Source of the DNA: Trichomonas vaginalis G3
Lineage: Eukaryota > Parabasalia > Trichomonadida > Trichomonadidae
Length of the DNA: 64,000 bases
NCBI RefSeq assembly: GCF_026262505.1
Contig: NC_067205.1
Location: 25,115,693-25,179,692, forward strand
Direction: 5' to 3'
Shown here: piece by piece, positions 32,450-41,600 of the stretch
How the letters are laid out: each line of letters begins with the position of its first letter
Position numbering within the stretch: position 1 is the stretch's first letter
Notes under the pieces: generated by a model
Told to the model about the DNA's origin: nothing
What the model saw: only the letters and a program-made list of their open reading frames with translations
Database searches by the model: none
Position numbers and translations under genes: made by a program

Positions 32450-32521
32450 ATGCCACAGAAGAGACAAAAGGAACTGTTAATGATGGTTTTGATTCTTGAT
32501 CAAAGAGGTGGGCGCCCTTAA
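32450..32521 (+). CDS. Possible 23-residue peptide
   Basis: A short frame between polymerase and integrase, MPQKRQKELLMMVLILDQRG..., starts at an ATG preceded by ATTTTATTGAAAATAAA, close to the element's promoter-like pattern. The peptide is a basic head followed by a hydrophobic stretch. It may be a real small protein or a remnant. Confidence 0.25.
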   Translation: MPQKRQKELLMMVLILDQRGGRP

Positions 32522-32545
32522 AACATTTATTTTATTTTTATATAA

Positions 32546-34144
32546 ATGGATGATTTTAAAATTTTATTGGATGATGATGATGCTGGTAATTTTAAAATTC
32601 CAATGGATGAAATAGATTTTAAAATTTTAATTGATAATTTAATACGTGATCAAAATTTTCTTAGTTATTATGAATTAAAAGAATATCTCCAAGGATATGA
32701 TAACACTATAATGAGTGATGATATGGATTATTATTATCCGTATTATAAAAATGGTGTTTTGAAATATCATGAAAGAATAATTTCTAAAATTAAAGACAAA
32801 ATTGAAAATAATGAATATAAAAAGGGAAAAACTAAATCACAACTTAAACAATTGAAAGATTTCAAAAATAAAGTATTAACAGAAAAAGATATTGATGAAT
32901 TATATAATTTATATAATCCTGAGCCACAAAAGCCAAAGGAACAAAAGCCAAAGGAACAAAAGCCAAAGGAACAAAACGCCCAGGTCATTCAGACCATAAA
33001 TGATGCACGAGCTTTAATTTATGATTCATTAGTTAAACCACATTCAGCCCGACTTTTGAATGAAGATCAACTTTTGGAATTCATCCTTCAACATAAACTC
33101 GAAGCAGGAAAGTATATCAAACCTTTATATACAGCATATTTAAAACAAATGAATAAAATACATCCAGAATTAATGGAAAGAGGAATGAAATCCAAAACTT
33201 CATCATTCAAAATCAAAGCAGATAAAATTAAACCACTCGCAACACCAAAACCTCCAACAGTAGTACCTCCTCCTTCAGTTAATACTTCATCATTCACTTT
33301 ATTATATCCATTTCAAACATTAAAGAAGCAAAAAGATTTTCAAAGGGATTTCAAGATATTAAATAAACCAACTGACCCAAAAATTCAACCGTTAAAGGAA
33401 AAATTTAGTCGCCCCTCATTTGCACCATATCCATACGAAATCGATCATTTAGAATATTCAAAAGGAAACGTTACTTATTTATTTGCCATTAACATTAACA
33501 CAAGATATTTATATTGCATTCCGGTGAAAGGGAAAACAGAACAGGAAACAAGAAGAGCTATTCAATACTTACTAGATCATGAAAGAGTAGATAATATCAG
33601 GGGTGATGGTGATAAAGGATTTCAGGCAGCTATGGCTCATTATTTTCCACAAATTAATTTTTACTTTTCATCCTCTCCATATACGTTTCATAATAAAATA
33701 GTTGATGCAGTAATGAGAACTCTTAGAGGTGCGTTAGGGGTTAACGGTCAGATATACTGGGATGGAAATCATGACTCCATCATACAACAGTTAGTATATT
33801 ATTACAATAATACATGGCATAGAACTATAAACATGAAACCGGTGGAAATGAAAAATGATATTTCAAAAGAATGGGAATATATTAGAAAGCAAATGGAAAG
33901 GTTGAATGATGTTAAACGTGAACAAATTAATTCGGGGCTCATGAATTTTAAACAAGGGGATAAAGTTTTGATTCATCTCGATTATGGAAAAACTGATAAA
34001 TCAATGACAAAAAGAAGACGAAGATTTGACACAATAGCTGAATTTGTTAGATATATTAACGGTAATGTATTAGTTGAAGTTGACAATAAATTAATAGAAA
34101 TTCCGATTTATTTTATTACTCCATTATATTTAAATAATATTTAA
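32546..34144 (+). CDS. int: Retroviral-type integrase of the Maverick
   Basis: The protein has 532 residues and inserts the element into host DNA. The rve core lies at about residues 290-400. The first Asp is in YEIDHLEY. The second is in IRGDGDKGF, 54 residues on. The third acidic position falls in HNKIVDAVMRTLR, where the usual Glu appears as Asp. Then follow QQLVYYYNNTWHRTINMKPVEM and an SH3/chromo-like C-terminal part (FKQGDKVLIHLDYG, VLVEVDNKLIEIP). The N-terminal half is long, acidic then basic, with three KPKEQ repeats from a 15-bp tandem repeat near 32936. The ATG is preceded by TTTATTTTTATATAA. Confidence 0.92.
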   Translation: MDDFKILLDDDDAGNFKIPMDEIDFKILIDNLIRDQNFLSYYELKEYLQGYDNTIMSDDMDYYYPYYKNGVLKYHERIISKIKDKIENNEYKKGKTKSQLKQLKDFKNKVLTEKDIDELYNLYNPEPQKPKEQKPKEQKPKEQNAQVIQTINDARALIYDSLVKPHSARLLNEDQLLEFILQHKLEAGKYIKPLYTAYLKQMNKIHPELMERGMKSKTSSFKIKADKIKPLATPKPPTVVPPPSVNTSSFTLLYPFQTLKKQKDFQRDFKILNKPTDPKIQPLKEKFSRPSFAPYPYEIDHLEYSKGNVTYLFAININTRYLYCIPVKGKTEQETRRAIQYLLDHERVDNIRGDGDKGFQAAMAHYFPQINFYFSSSPYTFHNKIVDAVMRTLRGALGVNGQIYWDGNHDSIIQQLVYYYNNTWHRTINMKPVEMKNDISKEWEYIRKQMERLNDVKREQINSGLMNFKQGDKVLIHLDYGKTDKSMTKRRRRFDTIAEFVRYINGNVLVEVDNKLIEIPIYFITPLYLNNI

Positions 34145-34164
34145 TTTTTTTTATTTCGTAAGAA

Positions 34165-34428
34165 ATGGGTGACAACGAAGCAGCCAAGAGTCCAGACGAT
34201 GAATATAAAAAGAAACTAAACAGAATTAAATCAAAAATATGCTATTATAAAAAGAAACCGCAATGTGGTGAGGTTGAAAACGATCAAGAAATAATCGAAA
34301 AATTAGAAACTTATCGTTCAATCATTAAACTGAGTGAAGCAAAAATAAAAGAATTTAATAGAATAAATAAATTGATTGGAAGAGATGAATTTAATAAAGA
34401 TGAATTTTTAAACTCAATCCAAATTTAA
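34165..34428 (+). CDS. Small charged helical protein (87 residues), unknown
   Basis: It starts 20 bases after the integrase stop with the element-type T-rich leader (TTTTTTATTTCGTAAGAA). It is rich in Lys and Glu with predicted helices (DEYKKKLNRIKSKICYYKKK; IIEKLETYRSIIKLSEAKIK). Its stop overlaps the stop of the small convergent gene at 34425-34589. It could be a DNA-binding or virion protein; nothing in the sequence decides. Confidence 0.6.
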   Translation: MGDNEAAKSPDDEYKKKLNRIKSKICYYKKKPQCGEVENDQEIIEKLETYRSIIKLSEAKIKEFNRINKLIGRDEFNKDEFLNSIQI

Positions 34429-34589
34429 TTTTTATTTTTCTTTGACAACATCTCTCTTTCCATCATTACTGCATAACCACATTTTCTCAGTTTTAGTGGT
34501 TTGTTATTTTTAGCAAGTTCTCGCAGCATTTTTATCGTTTCCTCCCTTGTTATGATTCGTGGTAAATTTTGAGCTTGCGGGGTATTCAT
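34425..34589 (-). CDS. Small basic protein (54 residues), unknown
   Basis: The minus strand has an ATG at 34589 preceded by ATTTTATTTTTATATAA, the best match in the element to its shared promoter-like motif and identical over the last dozen bases to that of the integrase gene. The product, MNTPQAQNLPRIITREETIK... ending LSKKNKN, is basic and helical (REETIKMLRELAKNNKPLKL). It converges on the 87-residue gene with a stop-codon overlap. Size and leader suggest a real, compact gene. Confidence 0.6.
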   Translation of the reverse strand: MNTPQAQNLPRIITREETIKMLRELAKNNKPLKLRKCGYAVMMEREMLSKKNKN

Positions 34590-34671
34590 TTATATAAAAA
34601 TAAAATTTTGTTATCAGTTATTTTATCGTTAATGGTTTTCAGGTTATTCAATAATTAATTCAAATCATAAC

Positions 34672-35466
34672 ACCATGTTACCATGTGCTCCCAGGTCATT
34701 CAACTTCTCTGAAAAAATGAGACAACATGACATTTTGACAACATCACAGGAGGAAGGCAATAATGAATTATTTTTGAAGAACTGAAGGTGCTACCATGTT
34801 ACCGGGTGCTACCAGGTAATTTAATTTCTTTTAAAAATGATGACAACATGACATTTTGACAACATCACAGGAGGAAGGCAATAATGAATTATTTTTGAAG
34901 AACTGAGGGTGCTACCATGTTGTCATGATGACGACATGAAATTGTGTCAACAACACGAGAGGAAGGCAATAATGAATTATTTTTGAAGAACTGAAGGTGC
35001 TACCATGTTGTCATGATGACGACATGAAATTGTGTCAACAACACGAGAGGAAGGCAATAATGAATTATTTTTGAAGAACTGAAGGTGCTACCATGTTACC
35101 GGGTGCTACCAGGTAATTTAATTTCTTTTAAAAATGATGACAACATGACATTTTGACAACATCACAGGAGGAAGGCAATAATGAATTATTTTTGAAGAAC
35201 TGAGGGTGCTACCATGTTGTCATGATGACGACATGAAATTGTGTCAACAACACGAGAGGAAGGCAATAATGAATTATTTTTGAAGAACTGAAGGTGCTAC
35301 CATGTTGTCATGATGACGACATGAAATTGTGTCAACAACACGAGAGGAAGGCAATAATGAATTATTTTTGAAGAACTGAAGGTGCTACCATGTTACCGGG
35401 TGCTACCAGGTAATTTAATTTCTTTTAAAAATGATGACAACATGACATTTTGACAACATCACAGGA
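34672..35466. repeat. Left iteron-like array (121- and 88-bp units)
   Basis: Units starting GGCAATAATGAATTATTTTT begin at 34756, 34877, 34965, 35053, 35174, 35262 and 35350. Spacing is 121, 88, 88, 121, 88, 88, an A-B-B higher-order period of 297 bp, ending with a partial A unit. A units contain ACCATGTTACCGGGTGCTAC; B units contain GTTGTCATGATGACGACATG, which is itself palindromic. A diverged half-unit precedes (34672-34755). The array lies between the small genes and the primase-helicase gene. Confidence 0.92.
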
Positions 35467-35531
35467 AATATGATGCAGCCCAAAAATAAAGTTAGTTTTA
35501 AAATTATTTTTATTTTTTTATTCCTATATAA

Positions 35532-37931
35532 ATGACGGCAACAAACAACAACAGCAACTATATCGTTTCTGATGAAAAAGTTATTGATTCATTAGTTGAG
35601 GAATTAGCTGAGGAATTAGTTGTGGCAACAAACAACAACAGCAACTATATCGTTTCTGATGAAAAAGTTATTGATTCATTAGTTGAAGAATTAGTTGTGG
35701 CAGAAACTAAAACCCTCAACGAAAGAATTGGTGAAAACAAGATTGATTTACATAACTACCTCAAACATGATGGAGGAAGAGGAAGGAAAACTGGTATGGC
35801 TTTATTAGTAAATAAAATATCAAATTTAACGATTATAGATGTTGATATCAATAAATCATACGATGATGAACTTAAAGAAACAGTTAGAAAAGACATTTTA
35901 TCAAAACTTTCGGATAAAGATGTTATCGTTAAAACTGCTTCAGGAGGTCTTCACATTTATTGCAACACTAATTTCTTCTATGCAGTTTCGAACAGAATGA
36001 TTAAATGTTATTCCTGCAATGATTATGATATTGACATAATGACTTCTATTGATGATTCAAAACGTTCTTTAGTAGTTATGGCTGATTCAAGAGTTCGCAA
36101 GAATGCAACAGAACCAATCAATACATACTCATTCATTCGTGGAAGTTATGATTCAACATTAACCAGAACAGTGAATGATATATTAAATGATTTGAATATT
36201 AAGGTAAGAGTTGAACAGAAGAATGAAGAAATAAAGAGTATCATGAATGAAAACAAAGATGTAAACATTGACGATAAACTAGCTCAGAGCATAGTTGATG
36301 GCATCTGTGATTTCGAAGTACATAATGATGGTGGAAACATGAATTTAGAAAAAGAAATAACATTATTCACACTGTTTCAAGCAATTAATTCGTTACCTAA
36401 TCATTTAATTAATGAAGCATACGATAACGTTTATAACTTCTGCAGTTTAACAGAAAATGCAAAAAGTAATTTTGAAAAAGCACGTGATAGATATGCATAT
36501 TTAATGACTTCTCCATTTGTTTTGGTGAAGATTCTAAAACTTTATCAAAAGGAATATTATGATGAATACGTTTTACCTTTATTACGTAAGCCAAAAATAA
36601 CATTCGATATCAAACTTGATGACTCGTTTTTGATAACAGATATTAGACGCAAGGCTGAAAATCATCAGTATAAAAACAGTTCTGAAGTAATTGAGGATTT
36701 ATCACATGTAATCCGTTTTGTAGATTATGGAAACAAATACTTCATTCAGAAAGATTACAACATCCACGACAAAATGAATCAAATATCATTCGTTCTTCAG
36801 TCAAACATGAAAGAGTCACTTAAAATGATTAAATTATTTAAAGAAGAAGGTAAAACAATAACAGCATGGGATGTACTATTAAATCAATTGTCTTCATTAA
36901 CAGTTAAGGGTGTTTGCTTTAAATCTGATTCCCCCGATGTTTTCTCAACGTTTCAGGGTTATAAATACAACATTCTTGAAAAACCTGATTACTCAAAAAT
37001 TGAGATGTTTATGAATTTCATTAAAGAAGCCATATGCGATAATAACGATGAAGTGTATAAATACCTTCTCGGCTGGATTGCATCAATGATTCAACATCCT
37101 GGAATCAAGAATGAAACAGCAATTATTTTGAAAGGACTTCAGGGAACAGGTAAAAACAGATTTACAGACATTATTTCTGAACTTCTCGCTGGTTATTCAT
37201 GTAAAAACATTACTGAAATAAGTGAGTTAACGGGTAATTTCAATTCAGTAGTTGAGAATAAAATGTTTCTTGTACTTAATGAACTCAAGAATGTAGGTGA
37301 AGACAGACTTGCAAACTTCAACGCTTTGAAATCAATTATAACGGATAATGAGATTAGAATTAATGAAAAGAATCAACCCAGAAGAACTGCTCAGAATGTT
37401 GCAAACTTCATTTTCGTAACTAATAACGTCTACCCTGTCAAAATTGAAGTTGGAGACAGAAGATATGTAGTTTTAAGAGTTAATGGTAAATTCAAGGGTC
37501 AATTTGATTACTTCAAGAATTTGATGAATTCATGCACTAAGGAATTTTATGATAATTTACTGACGTATTTTATGCAATATGACCTTTCATCATTTAATGT
37601 ACGAATCATACCGATGACTGAAGCCAAACAAGATTTAATCGAATTATCATCAAATCCTTTAGATGTATGGATAAATACACATTATGATGAATTGTGTGCA
37701 GGTATGACGTGTGAAAATGCTCTATTCTGCAAACCATCAGACATGAAAGACAAGAATTTCCAAATGAGTATTAAGGATAAATGTGATAGGAAACATAGAA
37801 GAATAGATGGTAAACAAACATGGTGTTATGTTTTGAAAGAAGAAATGAAAGGATTATATAAACAAGTTGAACCAAACGATGATGAGGATTCATTTACTGA
37901 CGATGAAATACCTGTAAATGAAGCTTTATAA
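35532..37931 (+). CDS. Primase-superfamily 3 helicase (replication protein)
   Basis: The protein has 799 residues. The N-terminal part fits an archaeo-eukaryotic primase fold: IIDVDIN (acidic motif), KTASGGLHIYCN (GGxHxY-type motif) and YDIDIM (third acid). The C-terminal part is a D5-like SF3 helicase: Walker A GLQGTGKNRF (~residue 536), Walker B FLVLNELKN, sensor FVTNN, and GDRRYVVL. It would prime and unwind DNA. The start is preceded by TTTTTTTATTCCTATATAA. A near-exact tandem duplication at residues ~2-58 (TNNNSNYIVSDEKVIDSLVE twice) precedes the primase part. The gene is framed by two repeat arrays in opposite orientation. Confidence 0.88.
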   Translation: MTATNNNSNYIVSDEKVIDSLVEELAEELVVATNNNSNYIVSDEKVIDSLVEELVVAETKTLNERIGENKIDLHNYLKHDGGRGRKTGMALLVNKISNLTIIDVDINKSYDDELKETVRKDILSKLSDKDVIVKTASGGLHIYCNTNFFYAVSNRMIKCYSCNDYDIDIMTSIDDSKRSLVVMADSRVRKNATEPINTYSFIRGSYDSTLTRTVNDILNDLNIKVRVEQKNEEIKSIMNENKDVNIDDKLAQSIVDGICDFEVHNDGGNMNLEKEITLFTLFQAINSLPNHLINEAYDNVYNFCSLTENAKSNFEKARDRYAYLMTSPFVLVKILKLYQKEYYDEYVLPLLRKPKITFDIKLDDSFLITDIRRKAENHQYKNSSEVIEDLSHVIRFVDYGNKYFIQKDYNIHDKMNQISFVLQSNMKESLKMIKLFKEEGKTITAWDVLLNQLSSLTVKGVCFKSDSPDVFSTFQGYKYNILEKPDYSKIEMFMNFIKEAICDNNDEVYKYLLGWIASMIQHPGIKNETAIILKGLQGTGKNRFTDIISELLAGYSCKNITEISELTGNFNSVVENKMFLVLNELKNVGEDRLANFNALKSIITDNEIRINEKNQPRRTAQNVANFIFVTNNVYPVKIEVGDRRYVVLRVNGKFKGQFDYFKNLMNSCTKEFYDNLLTYFMQYDLSSFNVRIIPMTEAKQDLIELSSNPLDVWINTHYDELCAGMTCENALFCKPSDMKDKNFQMSIKDKCDRKHRRIDGKQTWCYVLKEEMKGLYKQVEPNDDEDSFTDDEIPVNEAL

Positions 37932-37959
37932 AGTATGATTTGAATTTATTTTTGCTTTC

Positions 37960-38575
37960 CTCCTATGTTGTTGTCAAAATGTCATGTTGTCACTATTTTT
38001 AAAAGAAATTAAATTACCTGGTAGCACATGGTAACATGGTAGCACCTTCAGTTCTTCAAAAATAATTCATTATTGCCTTCCTCCTATGTTGTTGTCAAAA
38101 TGTCATGTTGTCACTATTTTTAAAAGAAATTAAATTACCTGGTAGCACCCGGTAACATGGTAGCACCTTCAGTTCTTCAAAAATAATTCATTATTGCCTT
38201 CCTCTCGTGTTGTTGACACAATTTCATGTCGTCATCATGACAACATGGTAGCACCTTCAGTTCTTCAAAAATAATTCATTATTGCCTTCCTCCTGTGATG
38301 TTGTCAAAATGTCATGTTGTCTCATTTTTTCAGAGAAGTTGAATGACCTGGGAGCACATGGTAACATGGTAGCACCTTCAGTTCTTCAAAAATAATTCAT
38401 TATTGCCTTCCTCTCGTGTTGTTGACATAATGTCATGTCGTCAACATGGTAACATGGTAGCACCTTCAGTTCTTCAAAAATAATTCATTATTGCCTTCCT
38501 CCTATGTTGTTGTCAAAATGTCATGTTGTCAACATTTTTAAAAGAAATTAAATTACCTGGTAGCACCCGGTAAAA
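37960..38575. repeat. Right iteron-like array, inverted copy
   Basis: The same 121- and 88-bp unit types occur here on the opposite strand: TGCCTTCCTCCTATGTTGTT...GGTAGCACCTTCAGTTCTTC, about five to six units including one shortened B-type unit. Some carry the ACATGGTAACATGG variant. The primase-helicase gene thus sits in a giant stem of repeats. Confidence 0.9.
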
Positions 38576-38591
38576 CGCTTGTGAAAAAAAA

Positions 38592-38632
38592 ACAGGTGAA
38601 AAAAAAGGTGAGATCTCACCTCTTCACCTAAA
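38592..38632. repeat. Palindrome AGGTGAGATCTCACCT with outer arms, 3' of the fibre gene
   Basis: A 16-bp perfect palindrome at 38606-38621 is framed by AGGTGAA and TTCACCT arms. It lies between the repeat array and the fibre gene stop. The same structure is at 188-238. Confidence 0.65.
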
Positions 38633-38671
38633 AATTATTTTTGGTGTAAATTTATGATAAAAATAAATGAT

Positions 38672-41600
38672 TCATTGAACTCTATACCATGCGTAAACTG
38701 TCATGTAAGGTGGCATGTATTCTTTACCTTGTCCCGTTGTTTGTGTATATCCTGAAACGAAATGTGTATGGTTTCCTTCTCCCTGAGTGTCACTCCAGTA
38801 ACAATTTATAGCAAACTTAACGTCATCTTTAACATCATATCCTTTACCTTTTGTCATTCCTGACCAATCCCAATATCTATGCTTATGCCAACCCGCTTGA
38901 GATGTGCTTAAATCTATGTAGTGACTGTGTGCAGGTAAATTTTCACCTGTAATCGTTTTACTTCCACCTGTTTCCTTTGAAGAGTTTGCACAATACAAAA
39001 ACCTGTCGACTATTTGTTCCCATGCACCAACACCAAACATTGCTTGAGGACCTCTTGCATCCATAGATGTATAAATAGAACCTACTGGGTTCATTAAATC
39101 AAACATATGAGATAATATAGGATTGTCTCTTTTGAACTTAAAATATAGTGCAACTATTTCAGGTTTCTTCTGGTTTGTGTCAGAATATTTTTTATAATAT
39201 AATCTTATGTTTTCAGGGTAGGTAAAATCTTGACTATAATATTTATTTTTGTCATCTGTATAATAATATACTATTCTCGTTTTTTCTATTGCATTATATC
39301 TTTTATATCTATAATAATCTAAATATAATGTTAGCTTTTGTTCATCTACATGTGGTGTTCTGACGTCATCTCCATAGTCATAATAATATGGTGCTGGAGC
39401 TAGGTTAGACAATGTCATATCTGTCATTTCATAAACTCTTAAATATTTCTTTTGTTCGTCTCCATATAAGTTTAAGTAACAGTTGTTGTCTAATGGAACT
39501 TTAACTTGTGTACCATCATTCTTTATATAGCTTACATACATTTCATTGTTATTTTTCGGAATGAGTTTACACCGCATACCATTTCTTAAGGACTGTACAA
39601 ACTGCCATCTAAAATATTTATTTTCTTCATTGACAGAAAAGTCACCAACAATAGTTTCAATATTTTTAGTTGTTCCTATCAAACTTTGGTATATTCCATT
39701 AACATATTCATTATCTGCCTTCTTCTCTAACTCACTGTTGACATATTCCTTATCTGCTTTAAGGTCTAAACATCCTGAAACCCACCCTGTATCAGCTTTA
39801 GATTTTAAAATATTTGATGTCCATTCATGATACCTTTCAACCCTTTCTTTAATTTCATTATCTTTTTCATTAACATATTCCTTATCTGCTTTCTTCATTA
39901 ACTCACTAGCCACATATTCCTTATCTGCTTTCTTCATTAACTCACTAGCCACATATTCCTTATCTGCTTTCTTCATTAACTCACTAACCACATATTCCTT
40001 ATCTGCTTTCTTCATTAACTCACTAGCCACATATTCCTTATCTGCTTTCTTCATTAACTCACTAACCACATATTCCTTATCTACTTTCTTCATTAACTCA
40101 CTAGCCACATATTCCTTATCTGCTTTCTTCATTAACTCACTAGCCACATATTCCTTATCTACTTTCTTCATTAACTCACTAGCCACATATTCCTTATCTA
40201 CTTTCTTCATTAACTCACTAGCCACATATTCCTTATCTACTTTCTTCATTAACTCACTAGCCACATATTCCTTATCTGCTTTCTTCATTAACTCACTAGC
40301 CACATATTCCTTATCTACTTTCTTCATTAACTCACTAACCACATATTCCTTATCTGCTTTCTTCATTAACTCACTAGCCACATATTCCTTATCTGCTTTC
40401 TTCATTAACTCACTAGCCACATATTCCTTATCTGCTTTCTTCATTAACTCACTAACCACATATTCCTTATCTACTTTCTTCATTAACTCACTAACCACAT
40501 ATTCCTTATCTGCTTTCTTCATTAACTCACTAGCCACATATTCCTTATCTGCTTTCTTCATTAACTCACTAGCCACATATTCCTTATCTACTTTCTTCAT
40601 TAACTCACTAGCCACATATTCCTTATCTACTTTCTTCATTAACTCACTAGCCACATATTCCTTATCTACTTTCTTCATTAACTCACTAGCCACATATTCC
40701 TTATCTGCTTTCTTCATTAACTCACTAGCCACATATTCCTTATCTACTTTCTTCATTAACTCACTAACCACATATTCCTTATCTGCTTTCTTCATTAACT
40801 CACTAGCCACATATTCCTTATCTGCTTTCTTCATTAACTCACTAGCCACATATTCCTTATCTGCTTTCTTCATTAACTCACTAGCCACATATTCCTTATC
40901 TACTTTCTTCATTAACTCACTAGCCACATATTCCTTATCTACTTTCTTCATTAACTCACTAGCCACATATTCCTTATCTACTTTCTTCATTAACTCACTA
41001 GCCACATATTCCTTATCTACTTTCTTCATTAACTCACTAGCCACATATTCCTTATCTACTTTCTTCATTAACTCACTAGCCACATATTCCTTATCTGCTT
41101 TCTTCATTAACTCACTAGCCACATATTCCTTATCTACTTTCTTCATTAACTCACTAGCCACATATTCCTTATCTACTTTCTTCATTAACTCACTAGCCAC
41201 ATATTCCTTATCTACTTTCTTCATTAACTCACTAGCCACATATTCCTTATCTGCTTTCTTCATTAACTCACTAGCCACATATTCCTTATCTACTTTCTTC
41301 ATTAACTCACTAACCACATATTCCTTATCTGCTTTCTTCATTAACTCACTAGCCACATATTCCTTATCTGCTTTCTTCATTAACTCACTAGCCACATATT
41401 CCTTATCTGCTTTCTTCATTAACTCACTAACCACATATTCCTTATCTACTTTCTTCATTAACTCACTAGCCACATATTCCTTATCTGCTTTCTTCATTAA
41501 CTCACTAGCCACATATTCCTTATCTGCTTTCTTCATTAACTCACTAGCCACATATTCCTTATCTACTTTCTTCATTAACTCACTAGCCACATATTCCTTA

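Noticed and set aside
34672..35466. CRISPR-like array
   Set aside because: Units are 88-121 bp and nearly identical throughout with no unique spacers, in a eukaryotic element. They are tandem iteron-like repeats.
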